A stretch of DNA of 64,000 nt from Rubrobacter calidifluminis (GCF_028617075.1 NZ_JAQKGV010000004.1:1-64000), one strand, 5' to 3'. Shown: positions 1 through 9,675, counted from the stretch's first letter. Translations and numbers: made by a program. Notes: generated by a model not told the origin, from the letters alone.

Positions 1-155
1 GGCGGGTTGGGTCGGTGGACGGGAGCGAGATGTACGAGGGAGAGGCGTCTGGCGCTGGGGCGCGGGAGGTCGGGGAGCGACTGGCCGGGGAGCTTCTGGC
101 GCGGGGGGCCGGAAGGGTCCTCGAAGAGGTACGCCGGGCGAGGAGCGGGGTGTGA
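1..155 (+). CDS. hemC: Hydroxymethylbilane synthase, C-terminal end (partial)
   Basis: Reading from base 3, an open frame gives about 50 residues ending [16 protein letters not shown] and stops at 153-155. The 5' part lies before the window. The tail (ASGAGAREVGERLAGELLARG) looks like the last helix of hydroxymethylbilane synthase, which joins four porphobilinogen units in the cytoplasm. The call rests partly on position, because the next gene makes uroporphyrinogen III from this enzyme's product and hemB and hemL follow. The stop codon overlaps the next start as GTGA, which implies translational coupling. A C-terminal fragment alone is weakly diagnostic. Confidence 0.7.
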   Translation, partial: RVGSVDGSEMYEGEASGAGAREVGERLAGELLARGAGRVLEEVRRARSGV

Positions 156-1693
156 TCTACCTGGTCGGGAGCGGGCCCGGGGATCCGGGGCTCTTCACGC
201 TGAAGGGGTTGAGGTGTCTCGAGGCGGCCGATGTCGTGGTCTACGACCGGCTGGCCCCCGAGGAACTACTGAGATATGCCCCTGCCGGGGCCGAGCGCAT
301 CTACGTTGGGAAGCTGCCCGGGCGTCCTACGATGCGGCAGGAGGAGATAAACGAGCTCCTCGTGCGCAAGGGGCGTGAGGGGAAGACCGTCGTCAGGCTC
401 AAGGGGGGCGACCCCTACGTCTTCGGGCGTGGCGGGGAGGAGGCGCTCGCGCTCGCCGAGGCCGGGCTCCCCTTCGAGGTCGTGCCCGGGGTGACGAGCG
501 GAATCGCCGCGCCGGCCTACGCGGGCATCCCGGTCACCCACCGCGGGATCGCCGCGAGCGTGGCCTTCGTCACCGGCCACGAAGACCCCGAGAAGGGCAG
601 GGTCGACGTGGACTGGGAGAGGGTGGCGCGGGGTGCGGACACCCTCGTCCTCTACATGGGGGTGGGCAGGATCCGCCAGATCGCGCAGAGCCTTATAGAG
701 GCGGGCAGGCGTCCCGAGACACCGGTCGCCTGCGTCCGGTGGGGGACGGTGCCCGAGCAGCGGACGGTTACTGGTACGCTCGAGGACATCGCCGGGCGGG
801 TGGAAGAGGCCGGACTCGGGCCCCCGGCCGTGATCGTCGTCGGAGAGGTCGTCCGGCTCAGGGAAAAGGGTCTGGGATGGTACGAGAGTAAGCCCCTCTT
901 CGGGAGGAGGATAGTCGTAACCCGGGCGAGGAAGCAGGCCGGGGAGCTCTCCCGCAGGCTGGAGGAGCTCGGCGCCAAGGCCATCGAGTTCCCCACCATA
1001 GAGGTCCGTCCCCCCCGGGACTTCGGTCCGCTGGATAAGGCGATAGACCGGCTCGACTCCTACGATTGGCTCGTCTTCACCAGCGTCAACGGGGTGGAGA
1101 GCTTTCTGGGGCGTCTGCGGGATCGCGGCCTCGACGTACGCTTCGTGCCGAGGGGGGCGAAGATCGCGGCGATAGGCCCGGCGACCGCCCGGCGGGTAGA
1201 GGAGGCCGGGCTCAGGGTCGATGCGATGCCATCCGAGTACCGGGCGGAGGCTCTGATCCCGGAGGTTTCAGGGGATGGTTCGCTGGCGGGGAAGAGGGTT
1301 CTCATCCCGCGGGCGAAGGTTGCCCGGGAGGTGCTCCCCGAGAGGTTGAGGGAGGCCGGAGCCGAAGTGGACGTGCCTCCGGCCTACGAGTCGGTCCCGG
1401 ATGCCAGCGGGGCGGAAGCCCTCGCGCGGAGGATCGAGGACGGCGAGGTGGACTGCGTCACGTTCACGGCGAGCTCGACCGTCGAGAACTTCGTCCGGGC
1501 CTTCGGGGAGGAGCGCTCCGTCCGGCTGCTGCGGAAGACGAAGGTCGCCTGCATCGGCCCGCTGACCGCCCAAACCGCGCGCGGGCACGGCTTATGCGTC
1601 GATGCCGTCGCGCGGGAGTACACTATCCCCGGACTGGTGGAAGCCGTCACGGAGATCATGAGATCCGCAGCGTCTGAAGGAGAGGTCGGATAA
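152..1693 (+). CDS. cobA-hemD: Uroporphyrinogen-III C-methyltransferase / uroporphyrinogen-III synthase fusion
   Basis: A 513-residue two-domain protein. Residues 1-240 are a CobA/SUMT SAM-dependent methyltransferase, with the N-terminal glycine motif [10 protein letters not shown] and the [16 protein letters not shown] motif near residue 90. It methylates uroporphyrinogen III to precorrin-2, the branch to siroheme and cobalamin. Residues 255-505 are a HemD uroporphyrinogen-III synthase ([38 protein letters not shown]), which closes the tetrapyrrole ring. The GTG start overlaps the hemC stop. The same fusion is known in several actinobacteria and clostridia, where it couples ring closure with the branch point. 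Cytoplasmic. Both domains look complete. Confidence 0.95.
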   Translation: MIYLVGSGPGDPGLFTLKGLRCLEAADVVVYDRLAPEELLRYAPAGAERIYVGKLPGRPTMRQEEINELLVRKGREGKTVVRLKGGDPYVFGRGGEEALALAEAGLPFEVVPGVTSGIAAPAYAGIPVTHRGIAASVAFVTGHEDPEKGRVDVDWERVARGADTLVLYMGVGRIRQIAQSLIEAGRRPETPVACVRWGTVPEQRTVTGTLEDIAGRVEEAGLGPPAVIVVGEVVRLREKGLGWYESKPLFGRRIVVTRARKQAGELSRRLEELGAKAIEFPTIEVRPPRDFGPLDKAIDRLDSYDWLVFTSVNGVESFLGRLRDRGLDVRFVPRGAKIAAIGPATARRVEEAGLRVDAMPSEYRAEALIPEVSGDGSLAGKRVLIPRAKVAREVLPERLREAGAEVDVPPAYESVPDASGAEALARRIEDGEVDCVTFTASSTVENFVRAFGEERSVRLLRKTKVACIGPLTAQTARGHGLCVDAVAREYTIPGLVEAVTEIMRSAASEGEVG

Positions 1694-1694
1694 C

Positions 1695-2678
1695 ATGCCG
1701 TTTCCACAGCAGAGACTGCGCAGGATGCGCCGCACCGGGAGGCTGAGGTCGCTGGTGCGGGAGACACGCCTCTCGCCCGAGGACCTCATCTACCCCATGT
1801 TCGTCACCGTCGGGGAGGACGTCCGGAACCCGGTCCCTTCGATGCCGGGCGTCTTCCAGCTCTCCATAGACAACGCCGTCGAGGAAGCCCGGCGCGTCAG
1901 CTCGCTCGGGGTACCGGGGGTGATGCTCTTCGGCATCCCGGAGCACAAAGACGAGGCCGCCTCAGGAGCCTACGACCCCGAGGGTATCATCCAGCTCGCC
2001 GTGCGGGCCATGAAGGACGCCCTGCCGGAGCTTCTGGTCATCACCGACGTATGCCTCTGCGAGTACACGAGCCACGGCCACTGCGGCGTGGTCGAGAAAG
2101 AGACCGGCGAGATCCTCAACGACGTCAGCCTCGAGCTTCTGGCGCGCACCGCGGCCTCCCAGGCCGAGGCGGGGGCGGACATCGTCGCCCCCTCGGACAT
2201 GATGGACGGCCGGGTCGCCGCCATCCGCTCCGAGCTCGACCGCGAGGGGTTCGAGAACACCCCGATCATGGCCTACTCCGCCAAGTACGCGACCACCTTC
2301 TACGGCCCCTTCCGCGATGCCGCCGAGAGCGCCCCCGCCTTCGGCGACCGGCGCAGCTACCAGATGGACCCGGCCAACGCGCGCGAGGCGCTGCGCGAGG
2401 TCGCCCTCGACGTCGAGGAGGGGGCGGACATCGTGATGGTCAAGCCTGCCCTGCCCTACCTCGACGTCATCCACAGGGTGAGAGAGGCCACCGACCTCCC
2501 GGTCGCGGCGTACAACGTGAGCGGGGAGTACGCGATGATAAAGGCCGCCGCGCAGAACGGGTGGCTGGACGAGCGCGCGGCCGTCCTGGAGGTGCTCACG
2601 AGCATAAAGCGCGCTGGCGCGGGGATGATAATAAGCTACCACGCACCGGACGCAGCCCGCTGGCTGTCGGGCGAGTAA
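1695..2678 (+). CDS. hemB: Delta-aminolevulinic acid dehydratase (porphobilinogen synthase)
   Basis: A 327-residue HemB of normal length that condenses two 5-aminolevulinate molecules into porphobilinogen. The metal-site stretch [14 protein letters not shown] (about residues 117-130) carries the three cysteines of the zinc-dependent class rather than the aspartates of the magnesium class. The two Schiff-base lysines are visible in YSAKYAT (near 196) and [10 protein letters not shown] (near 250). The ATG starts one base after the cobA-hemD stop, so it is in the same operon. The octameric enzyme is cytoplasmic. Confidence 0.97.
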   Translation: MPFPQQRLRRMRRTGRLRSLVRETRLSPEDLIYPMFVTVGEDVRNPVPSMPGVFQLSIDNAVEEARRVSSLGVPGVMLFGIPEHKDEAASGAYDPEGIIQLAVRAMKDALPELLVITDVCLCEYTSHGHCGVVEKETGEILNDVSLELLARTAASQAEAGADIVAPSDMMDGRVAAIRSELDREGFENTPIMAYSAKYATTFYGPFRDAAESAPAFGDRRSYQMDPANAREALREVALDVEEGADIVMVKPALPYLDVIHRVREATDLPVAAYNVSGEYAMIKAAAQNGWLDERAAVLEVLTSIKRAGAGMIISYHAPDAARWLSGE

Positions 2679-2742
2679 GCGGCATTACGGCAGATTTTGC
2701 GTTTGTCGTGTACAAAGACCAGGCTTTCGAGAGACGGAGGTT

Positions 2743-4077
2743 ATGAGCCGGTTGCGAGGTAGCGGAGAGAGCGGCGGGAGCGTTCCGGCGGTGGAGCGCT
2801 CGGCCCGGCTCATACGCCGGGCCGCTTCGAGGATGCCCGGCGGCGTCAACAGCCCCGTCAGAGCCTTCCGTTCGGTGGGCGGTGATCCCCTGTTCATCCG
2901 CAGAGGGGAGGGGGCTCGTATCTTCGACGTGGACGGCAACTCTTACATCGACTACGTGATGAGTTACGGGCCGCTCATCCTCGGGCACGCCCATCCCCGC
3001 GTCGTGGAGGCCCTCGAGCGGGTGGTGAGAGACGGGACCAGCTTCGGCGCCCCGACCGAGCTCGAGGTGGAGCTGGCGGAACTCGTCTGCGAGGCCGTGC
3101 CCTCCGTGGAGATGGTCAGGATGACCAACTCCGGGACCGAGGCCACGATGAGCGCCGTACGCCTCGCCCGCGGCTACACCGGGCGCGAGAAGATCGTCAA
3201 GTTCGAGGGCAACTACCACGGGCACGGGGATCCGCTGCTCGCTTCGGCCGGGAGCGGGGTCGCCACCTTCGGGCTCCCGGACAGCCCCGGTGTGACGCGC
3301 GGTGCGGCGGCCGACACCGTCGTGCTGCCGTACAACGACCTGGATGCCGTGAGGGCCCTCTTCGAGCGGGAGGGCGAGAACGTGGCCGCCGTGATCGTGG
3401 AGCCGGTGGCCGGGAACATGGGGTGCGTGCCTCCCGTGGAAGGGTTTCTCGAGGGCCTCAGGGAGATGACGCGGGCTCACGGGGCTTTGCTCATCTTCGA
3501 CGAGGTGATGACCGGTTTCAGGTTGGCCTACGGCGGGGCGCAGGAGCGCTTCGGGATGGTGCCGGACCTCACCACCCTCGGCAAGGTCATCGGCGGGGGG
3601 CTCCCGGTCGGCGCGTTCGGGGGGAGGCGTGAGATCATGCAGCTCGTCGCCCCCTCCGGGCCCGTCTACCAGGCGGGGACACTCTCGGGCAACCCGCTGG
3701 CGATGGCCGCAGGGCTTGCGACGCTGCGGACCGTGAAGGAGGAGAACGTCTACGAGCGGCTCGAAGAACTGGGGCGGCTCTGGAAGGAAGGCATGCAGCG
3801 GGCCGCCTCGGAGGGAGGGGTGAGCGTCACGGTACACCAGGTGGGCTCGATGGTGAGCGTCTTCTTCACCGAAGGGCCGGTCAGGGACTTCGCCTCCGCC
3901 GCCCGTTCCGACCTCGGGTCCTTCAAGGACTTCTTCTGGCACATGCTCCGGAGGGGTGTCTACCTCGCCCCCAGCCAGTACGAGACCGGCTTCCTCTCGG
4001 CGGCGCACACGGCGGAGGACGTCGAGCGCACCGTCGAGGCGGCGTCGGAGTGGTTCTCCCGGGTTGGAGGGAGCTGA
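2743..4077 (+). CDS. hemL: Glutamate-1-semialdehyde 2,1-aminomutase
   Basis: A 444-residue PLP enzyme of the class III aminotransferase fold that isomerises glutamate-1-semialdehyde to 5-aminolevulinate in the C5 heme pathway. Typical stretches are [12 protein letters not shown] near the N terminus, [39 protein letters not shown], and the PLP-binding lysine in [12 protein letters not shown]. The ATG is preceded by a GGAGG site. A 64-bp gap separates it from hemB, so a minor internal promoter is possible. HemL marks the glutamyl-tRNA route; the matching hemA is expected upstream of hemC, outside the window. Confidence 0.97.
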   Translation: MSRLRGSGESGGSVPAVERSARLIRRAASRMPGGVNSPVRAFRSVGGDPLFIRRGEGARIFDVDGNSYIDYVMSYGPLILGHAHPRVVEALERVVRDGTSFGAPTELEVELAELVCEAVPSVEMVRMTNSGTEATMSAVRLARGYTGREKIVKFEGNYHGHGDPLLASAGSGVATFGLPDSPGVTRGAAADTVVLPYNDLDAVRALFEREGENVAAVIVEPVAGNMGCVPPVEGFLEGLREMTRAHGALLIFDEVMTGFRLAYGGAQERFGMVPDLTTLGKVIGGGLPVGAFGGRREIMQLVAPSGPVYQAGTLSGNPLAMAAGLATLRTVKEENVYERLEELGRLWKEGMQRAASEGGVSVTVHQVGSMVSVFFTEGPVRDFASAARSDLGSFKDFFWHMLRRGVYLAPSQYETGFLSAAHTAEDVERTVEAASEWFSRVGGS

Positions 4078-4500
4078 GTGGTGCGGGCCGCCCGCAAGAG
4101 GACGCCTCAAGTATCCCTCAAAGGGGTGTTTCTGCACGCGGTCAGGGCCGTCGGCGGGGACGACCGTCGCGGCGGGGTGGTGGCGGAGGCGCTGGATTTT
4201 CTGCAGCGGGGTTTCGACGCCCACTACGCGCGCGGGCACGCCGCAGACGGGGAGATACTCGCCGGGGACGACGCCTACGCCGGAGCCGTCGAGATCATCT
4301 CGTGCCTCAACGAGCCGCACTTCGTGGCGGTGGCGAGCAGGATGATCCGCGACGGCGCCGGGCACATCTCCTCCGGCGGTGAGGTCTCGCTCGAGACCTG
4401 GGTGCCCCACCTGGCCGATCTTTTGCGCGTCATCTCCGGGGAGAGCGTCGAGCGCTCGCGAGATCGGGTGCGCCGGGCGGCGCGCGAGGCCGCGGGTTGA
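4078..4500 (+). CDS. Uncharacterised protein of the heme/menaquinone operon
   Basis: A 140-residue protein that I do not recognise. GTG codons lie at 4078 and 4081, directly after the hemL stop, and its own stop overlaps the next start. It is predicted soluble with no signal peptide or membrane segment. The N terminus is basic (VRAARKRTPQ), the middle has a helical AVEIISCLNEPHFVAVASRM segment, and the C terminus is an Arg-rich helix (SRDRVRRAAREAAG). No Cys/His pattern marks it as a metal or heme protein. Zero spacing on both sides indicates cotranscription with hemL and menG, but gives no specific function. Confidence 0.75.
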   Translation: MVRAARKRTPQVSLKGVFLHAVRAVGGDDRRGGVVAEALDFLQRGFDAHYARGHAADGEILAGDDAYAGAVEIISCLNEPHFVAVASRMIRDGAGHISSGGEVSLETWVPHLADLLRVISGESVERSRDRVRRAAREAAG

Positions 4501-5231
4501 AGATGGGAGCGGGACCTTCGGGCCCCGGCGGGGTCTCTGCGGAGCGGGCCCGGTACGTGCGCGAGATGTTCGACAGGATCTCCCGGCGCTACGAGCTGCT
4601 CAACCTCATCATGACTGCCGGGATGCACCGCAGATGGAACTCCCGGGTCATTGAGGTGGCTGGTCTGGAGGGTGGAGAGAGGGTGCTCGACCTCGCGTGC
4701 GGCACGGGGAGCCTCAGTCGGGATCTCGCCCGTGCCGTGGGACCCTACGGGTATGTGCTGGGGGTGGACTTCTCCGCCGGGATGCTCCGGCTCGCCAGGC
4801 GCAGGATGTATGCGAACCTGGAGTACCGCCTCGGGGATGCGACCGATCTGAAGGAGGTAGAGAGCAGGAGCTTCGACGTGGCGACGATCGCTTATGGGGC
4901 GCGCAACATACCGGACCTCGCCGCTCTCTTCTCCGAGATGAGGAGGTGCCTCAAGCCCGGGGGGCGAGCCGTCTGCCTCGAGATTGCCCGTCCTGAGGGC
5001 GTCCCGGCGCGCGCCTTCTACGGGGTCTGGTTCGACAGGATCGTTCCCCTCCTCGGGGGGATGATCTCCGGGGACAGGGAGGCATACGCCTACCTCCCGC
5101 GGTCGGTAAAGGAGTTCGTGGCGCCCGCAGAGCTGGCTGGCATAATGGAGAGAAGTGGACTACGAAACGTTACATGGGAAAGACTCGCCGGTGGAATTAT
5201 CACGCTCCACAGTGGAACCAAGCCTCGCTAG
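4497..5231 (+). CDS. menG: Demethylmenaquinone methyltransferase (UbiE/MenG family)
   Basis: A SAM-dependent class I methyltransferase of about 243 residues. It has the UbiE signatures MFDRISRRYELLN near residue 24, the SAM motif VLDLACGTGSLS near 65, and the family block YGARNIPDLAALFSEMRRCLKPGG near 140. It methylates demethylmenaquinone to menaquinone, and in an actinobacterium menaquinone is the expected quinone. TTG at 4497 overlaps the preceding stop (TTGA) and ATG at 4503 is the alternative start. The next gene, a polyprenyl diphosphate synthase, supplies the side chain, so the pair belongs to quinone assembly. Confidence 0.92.
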   Translation: MKMGAGPSGPGGVSAERARYVREMFDRISRRYELLNLIMTAGMHRRWNSRVIEVAGLEGGERVLDLACGTGSLSRDLARAVGPYGYVLGVDFSAGMLRLARRRMYANLEYRLGDATDLKEVESRSFDVATIAYGARNIPDLAALFSEMRRCLKPGGRAVCLEIARPEGVPARAFYGVWFDRIVPLLGGMISGDREAYAYLPRSVKEFVAPAELAGIMERSGLRNVTWERLAGGIITLHSGTKPR

Positions 5232-6192
5232 CCTGAGGGCGTTGCTCCCAGCAGAGACCGCCGGGCAGCTGGGGGCGGTGGAGAAGACGCTCGTCGGTGT
5301 GGCTGACGGTGCCCCGGAACCGCTCGCCGCGCCGGTCCACGAGGCGCTCACCTCCGGCGGCAAGAGGTTGCGCCCGCTGCTCATGATCCTGAGCGCGAAC
5401 ATGGGTGAGCCGGACCGGGAGGCGCTCGTCTCCGCGGCGGCGGCGGTGGAGGTCCTCCACACGGCCACGCTCATCCACGACGACGTGGTGGACCGTGCGG
5501 AGAGCCGCCGGGGACGCCCGACCACCGTCGCGGCCTACGGGCGGGAGGTGGCCGTGGCGACAGGGGACTACCTCTTCGCGGAATCTTTCGCGCGGCTGGC
5601 CGATATCGGCGACCCGCGTATAGTGCGGGTCTTCGCCGAGGCGGCCCGCGATCTCGCCTCCGGGGAGCTCGAACAGTTCCGGGCCTCCGGGGACGAGGTC
5701 GGCATCGAGGAGTACCTGCGGCACATCAGGATGAAGACCGCCGGCCTCTTCAAGGCGGCGTGCGTCGCAGGGGGGACCCTCGGTGGGCTCTCCATCCAGA
5801 GGATAGACGCCCTCGCGACCTACGGTCAGTCGCTCGGGGTCGCCTTCCAGATGTCCGACGACGTGATGGACTTCGTCGGGGAGCCCGGCGTCATGGGCAA
5901 AGGGGCGGGTTCTGATCTCGCGGAGGGTACGATCACGCTGCCGATCATCCTCGCCATGCAGGAGGGCAACGCAGGCTTGATCCGAAAGGTGCTCAGGACG
6001 CCGCGGCCGGAGAAGGCCCTCCTCGAAGCCGGGATCGAGGCCGTGCTCGAGACCCGGGCGATCGCGAGGACGGAAGAGCGGGCGAGAAAGGAGATAGAGG
6101 CCGCCCTGTTGGAGCTCGAGCTCCTGCCTGCGGGGCCCGAGCGCGGCGTACTGCATATGATCGCCAGCGAGGTGGTAGGAAGAGATGCCTGA
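5155..6192 (+). CDS. Trans-polyprenyl diphosphate synthase (menaquinone side chain)
   Basis: An E-type isoprenyl diphosphate synthase of about 320-345 residues. Both aspartate-rich motifs are present: LIHDDVVDRAESRRG (first DDxxD) and QMSDDVMDFVGE (second DDxxD). GGKRLRPLL and the MKTAGLFKAAC block match long-chain synthases (hexa- to octaprenyl), which condense isopentenyl diphosphate onto an allylic primer. The frame opens with GTG at 5155 inside menG; a start that far upstream would overlap by 77 bp, so the real start may be a later codon. Chain length cannot be read from sequence by eye. Its substrate could come from the mevalonate operon at 44895-49218. Confidence 0.92.
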   Translation: MDYETLHGKDSPVELSRSTVEPSLASLRALLPAETAGQLGAVEKTLVGVADGAPEPLAAPVHEALTSGGKRLRPLLMILSANMGEPDREALVSAAAAVEVLHTATLIHDDVVDRAESRRGRPTTVAAYGREVAVATGDYLFAESFARLADIGDPRIVRVFAEAARDLASGELEQFRASGDEVGIEEYLRHIRMKTAGLFKAACVAGGTLGGLSIQRIDALATYGQSLGVAFQMSDDVMDFVGEPGVMGKGAGSDLAEGTITLPIILAMQEGNAGLIRKVLRTPRPEKALLEAGIEAVLETRAIARTEERARKEIEAALLELELLPAGPERGVLHMIASEVVGRDA

Positions 6193-7414
6193 GATCTTCG
6201 CCGCGGGGGTCTTGCTGCCGGTGGAGGGTGAGATCCTCCGCGAAGGGGGCGTGCTGGTGGAGGAGGGACGGATAGGCTCCGTGGGGCCGCTGGGGGAGAT
6301 TTCGCGGGAGCATCCCGGCGTGGAGGTGCGCTACTTCCCCCGGTGCGCTCTCGTACCCGGTGCGGTCAACGCGCACGCCCACCTGGGTTTCGCCCGGGGA
6401 GAGGGACCGGAAGGGGGGAGTTTCTCCCGCTGGCTCAAGGGCCTGATCGAACGCCTCCCGGAGAAGGATACTGCCCGGGCCGCCGAGGCGTGTGCCCGGG
6501 AAGCGGTCGAGGCCGGGACCACCTACATGGCGGAATCCTCGCCTTACGGCGAGTGTCTGCCGCAGCTCGCCTCAAGCGGGATGGCGGGGAGGGTCTACGC
6601 CGAGTTCTTCCCGCACGAGATCGGTGACGGAACGCCCGGCGAGGCGGTCGAGTACATAATCCGCAGGGTGCGTGAGCTCAGAGAAGGGCTTCCTCCCAGG
6701 GTCGAGGTCCACGTGAGCGTACACTCGCCCTACACCGTGGATCCCGAGTCCTCGCGGCTCGCGGCGCGGCGTACGAGAGAGCTCGGGGACCTGCTCGCCA
6801 TACACCTCTCCGAGAGCCCGGAGGAGGTGGAGTTCGTGCGCGACGGGAAGGGGCCCCTGCGGGACATCTTCGGGGAGAACGACTGGGGGGGGACCGGGCT
6901 CTCCCCGGTGGCCTACGCCGGGAGCGTCGAGCTCCTCGCCCCGCAGACGATAGCCGCCCATCTGGCCACCGGGGTCTCGACCGCGGACATCGAGATACTC
7001 GCCCGTACGGGTGCCGCCGTGGCGCACTGCCCGCGCTCAAATGAGTTCCTCGGATGTGGTGTATCACCGGTACCGGACATGCTGGCGCGGGGAGTGCGCG
7101 TGGGGATGGGCACCGACGGCCTCTGGAGCAGCCCGAGCCTCAACCTCTTCGAGGAGACGCTCCACGCCGTGAGGCTGCACGGCTTCAGCGGCGCGGAGGG
7201 CCTGCGCCTCTCCACGCTCGGAGGGGCCGAGGCGCTGAGCATCGCCCGGGAGACCGGGAGCATCGTGCCCGGCAAGTGGGCGGATTTCGCCATCGTGGAG
7301 TGCTCCCCGGGCGGGCACGAGCCGGAGATGGAGGTGCTTGAAGCGGCGGCGGGCGGGGGGGTGATGGCGACTGTCGCCGGGGGCGAGCTGATATACAATC
7401 GGGTCGAGAGCTGA
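6185..7414 (+). CDS. Amidohydrolase/deaminase, possible aminodeoxyfutalosine deaminase
   Basis: A 409-residue metal-dependent hydrolase of the COG0402 (cytosine deaminase / SAH deaminase) type. It shows the N-terminal HxH in NAHAHLGFA, a conserved His in SVHSPYTVDP, His and Glu in LLAIHLSESPEEVE, and the catalytic Asp in GMGTDGLWSSPSLN. This family deaminates aminated purines and related heterocycles, and one branch deaminates 6-aminodeoxyfutalosine in the alternative menaquinone pathway. Its start lies inside the end of the polyprenyl diphosphate synthase gene, next to menG, which favours the menaquinone role. That role is inferred from context; adenosine or MTA/SAH deamination is the alternative. 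Confidence 0.8.
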   Translation: MPEIFAAGVLLPVEGEILREGGVLVEEGRIGSVGPLGEISREHPGVEVRYFPRCALVPGAVNAHAHLGFARGEGPEGGSFSRWLKGLIERLPEKDTARAAEACAREAVEAGTTYMAESSPYGECLPQLASSGMAGRVYAEFFPHEIGDGTPGEAVEYIIRRVRELREGLPPRVEVHVSVHSPYTVDPESSRLAARRTRELGDLLAIHLSESPEEVEFVRDGKGPLRDIFGENDWGGTGLSPVAYAGSVELLAPQTIAAHLATGVSTADIEILARTGAAVAHCPRSNEFLGCGVSPVPDMLARGVRVGMGTDGLWSSPSLNLFEETLHAVRLHGFSGAEGLRLSTLGGAEALSIARETGSIVPGKWADFAIVECSPGGHEPEMEVLEAAAGGGVMATVAGGELIYNRVES

Positions 7415-7445
7415 CCGCTACCTTGCCGAGAGGGGTCTTCCCGCG

Positions 7446-8087
7446 ATGATGATGGACCGCCGGAGGATAAGCTTCTGGACCAGGGTAGGTGCCTTCGTGC
7501 TCATCGTGCTGTTTCTGGCTACCTTCCTCTTCGCGGGACTCGGAACCGGCCTCAACATCGACTTCCTCCAGGCCTTTTTCAAGAACCGGAATCAACCGGC
7601 CGGTCAGCAACACCCGCAGACGGTGAGCGCGAGAGAGCAGATCAGGTACGCCGAGAGCTACGTGAAGGATCACCCGAAGGACCCCGCCGCCGTCTTCCGG
7701 CTGGGCTACCTCTACGCCCAGGACGGCAAGATGCAGGATGCCGAACGAGTCCTTGAGAACGGTCGGAAGAAGTTCGCAAAGAACCCCCAGATCGCGATGC
7801 TGCTCGGAGACGTGTACGCCCAGCAGGCGCAGTCATCTTCCGGAAAGGAGCAGAAGGAGCTTTACGGGAAGGCGGCCGATGCATTTGTCGGGGCCTCGAA
7901 AGTCGCTTCGAGCGGTGACGTCGCGCGTCTGTACCTGGCCGCCGGAGAGGCTTACCAGCGGGCCGGACAGCCGGGGCTCGCGGTCAAATACTGGAACAAG
8001 TACCTCGACAAACATCCCAAGGGCAAACAGGCGGATCAGGTACGCAAGCAGATCTCCGACGCCCTGCACGGTGGCGGCACCGGATGA
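7446..8087 (+). CDS. Membrane-anchored TPR-repeat protein
   Basis: A 213-residue protein with one N-terminal membrane segment (residues about 14-33, VGAFVLIVLFLATFLFAGL), a Gln/Pro-rich linker, and two to three tetratricopeptide-like repeats (DPAAVFRLGYLYAQDGKMQDA; NPQIAMLLGDVYAQQAQ; DVARLYLAAGEAYQRAG). The TPR face should be outside the membrane. TPR domains mediate protein-protein contacts and no catalytic motif is visible. It precedes tatA by 72 bp and may be cotranscribed with the Tat genes, but no specific partner can be named. Confidence 0.8.
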   Translation: MMMDRRRISFWTRVGAFVLIVLFLATFLFAGLGTGLNIDFLQAFFKNRNQPAGQQHPQTVSAREQIRYAESYVKDHPKDPAAVFRLGYLYAQDGKMQDAERVLENGRKKFAKNPQIAMLLGDVYAQQAQSSSGKEQKELYGKAADAFVGASKVASSGDVARLYLAAGEAYQRAGQPGLAVKYWNKYLDKHPKGKQADQVRKQISDALHGGGTG

Positions 8088-8159
8088 CGTTCGTGAGAGA
8101 TAGTAGAATGAATCCAGCGCTCTTTCGCGAACAGGACTTCAGAACGAGGAGGAGAGGCC

Positions 8160-8354
8160 TTGCCGGGTTACCTGGGTGGATCCGAGCTACTGATAGTACT
8201 GGTCGTCGTGCTCTTGCTCTTCGGGGCCCGGCGCATCCCCGAGCTGGCCAGAGGTCTCGGCAGCGGGGTGCGCGAGTTCCGCAGGGGAATCTCCGGCGAG
8301 GAGCACGACGAGGAAAGGCGGCGGTCCCGTTCGGTGGAGGGGAGCCGCGACTGA
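8160..8354 (+). CDS. tatA: Sec-independent translocase protein TatA
   Basis: A 64-residue TatA/E-type subunit: a short N-terminal membrane helix (SELLIVLVVVLLLFG), the FGARRIPELARGLG hinge and amphipathic helix, and a charged tail. TatA oligomers form the pore through which folded proteins with twin-arginine signals cross the membrane. The TTG start at 8160 has GAGGAGAGG upstream. Adjacent to tatC, which is the minimal TatAC arrangement. Possible Tat substrates in this window are the lipoproteins at 31745-33103 (SRKEFLK) and 54513-55538 (TRRDLLL). Confidence 0.95.
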   Translation: MPGYLGGSELLIVLVVVLLLFGARRIPELARGLGSGVREFRRGISGEEHDEERRRSRSVEGSRD

Positions 8355-8389
8355 GGTGTCGGAGTAATCCCGGGAGGCGAGGCTGAGCT

Positions 8390-9208
8390 TTGGCCGGTAA
8401 CCGCCTGAGGGCGCTCGCGCGTCCCCGCGACGAGAAGAGGATGACCCTGATCGAACACCTCGAGGAGCTGCGCTCGAGGATAATCAAGGTCGGGGTGGCC
8501 TTCGTCGTGGCGACGGTGGTCGCCTGGTTCTTCCGGGTACAGATCTACGACTGGCTCCTGGCCCCCTCCGGGCTCAAGAAACTTCACTTCACCGGGGTTA
8601 CCGCGCCGGTCTTCACCGACCTCAAGCTGGCCCTCTACACGGCGTTCGTGGTGACGCTTCCGATTTTGATCTACCAGGCGTGGGCATTCGTGGCTCCGGC
8701 GGTCGGTGAGGCCGGGCGCATCTTCACCTACGTCCTGATCGGCTTCTCCTCGCTACTCTTCATCGCCGGGATCGGTTTCGCGTACTACGCGGCGCTGCCG
8801 GTGGCGCTGCACTTCCTGCTCCACTACGCGCCGAACCGCTACACCGAGATCATCACCGCCGACACCTACCTATCCTTCGTCACGCGCTTTCTGCTCGCCT
8901 TCGGGATAGTATTCGAGTTCCCGGCCGCCACCTTCGTCGGGGCGAAGCTCGGGCTCGTCGACGGTGACTTCCTGAAGAAGTACCGCCGGCACGCGGTCGT
9001 CATCATCGCGGTGGTGGCCGCCGCCCTCACCCCGACCCCGGACCCGTTCACGATGCTCCTCATGATGGCGCCGATGCTCGTGATGTACGAGGCGAGCATC
9101 CTTATCGCACGCTACGTGAACCCCGCGACCGCTCCGCCGGAACCGGACAGCGGGAGCGAGAACGAAGAAGAACTCGAGCGCAGCGTCTACGGCGACGATG
9201 ACCGCTGA
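8390..9208 (+). CDS. tatC: Sec-independent translocase protein TatC
   Basis: A 272-residue polytopic membrane protein that recognises twin-arginine signal peptides. The family N-terminal motif MTLIEHLEELRSRI begins at 8441, and FRPGL-type and central TatC blocks (TDLKLALYTAFVVTLP, YQAWAFVAPAVGEAGR) are visible, with six membrane segments. The frame begins at TTG 8390; ATG 8441 is the alternative, giving the shorter N terminus common in the family. The C terminus is acidic (SGSENEEELERS). It ends 22 bp inside the oppositely oriented SRPBCC gene. Confidence 0.95.
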   Translation: MAGNRLRALARPRDEKRMTLIEHLEELRSRIIKVGVAFVVATVVAWFFRVQIYDWLLAPSGLKKLHFTGVTAPVFTDLKLALYTAFVVTLPILIYQAWAFVAPAVGEAGRIFTYVLIGFSSLLFIAGIGFAYYAALPVALHFLLHYAPNRYTEIITADTYLSFVTRFLLAFGIVFEFPAATFVGAKLGLVDGDFLKKYRRHAVVIIAVVAAALTPTPDPFTMLLMMAPMLVMYEASILIARYVNPATAPPEPDSGSENEEELERSVYGDDDR

Positions 9209-9675
9209 GGAAGGTCGCCACGGAGATAGAGACCGAACCTCCTGAGCGAACGGCGCAGCAGGTCGTTGGCGGCCCGCCTGAAGAACGGACGTCCTGCGAT
9301 CCGGTCCAGCCACCGCGGTTCCACGACGTAGTTCGTCGTGAAGGTCACGCGCACGGCCTCCTTCCCCTCGCCTTCTACCGTCAGCCCTCCGGTACCAGCG
9401 GCCCCTTTCGTGTAACGCCACTGCAGAGTTCGGGGAGGGTCCACGACGGTGATGGTGCTCTCCACCTCGTGGTGGATGCCGGCGGCGTTCAGGGCGAAGC
9501 TCAGCGCGGTGTCCGGGCGCACCTCACGACTGCCTCCGAGTACGCTGACCCGCTCCAGCCCGCAAGCCCACTCCGGGAAGCGCCAGACCTCGAGCAGGGC
9601 CGCGAAGACCTCCTCCTGGGAGAGCCCGCTTATCGGGTAGCTGGCGCTCACGCGGTGTCCACCCGCTATCGCCAT
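9187..9675 (-). CDS. SRPBCC-family (polyketide cyclase/START-like) protein
   Basis: A 162-residue protein with the features of the SRPBCC ligand-binding fold: an N-terminal strand SASYPISGLSQEEVFAALLEV, a central hydrophobic-cavity region and VTFTTNYVVEPRW before the long C-terminal helix (FFRRAANDLLRRSLRRF). Such proteins bind hydrophobic ligands such as lipids or polyketides. The ATG overlaps the stop of the upstream MenA-type gene (ATGA), so the two are translationally coupled and the ligand may be a quinone or prenyl lipid, by analogy with CoQ10-binding SRPBCC proteins. That role is inference. Confidence 0.8.
   Translation of the reverse strand: MAIAGGHRVSASYPISGLSQEEVFAALLEVWRFPEWACGLERVSVLGGSREVRPDTALSFALNAAGIHHEVESTITVVDPPRTLQWRYTKGAAGTGGLTVEGEGKEAVRVTFTTNYVVEPRWLDRIAGRPFFRRAANDLLRRSLRRFGLYLRGDLPQRSSSP

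Noticed and set aside
7-378. 123-codon frame at the start of the window
   Set aside because: Out of frame with the C-terminal hemC reading frame and the cobA-hemD start, and has Arg/Gly shadow composition.
2596-4410. 604-codon minus-strand frame across hemL
   Set aside because: Antisense shadow of a well-defined hemL gene in high-GC DNA; no domain or ribosome-binding site.
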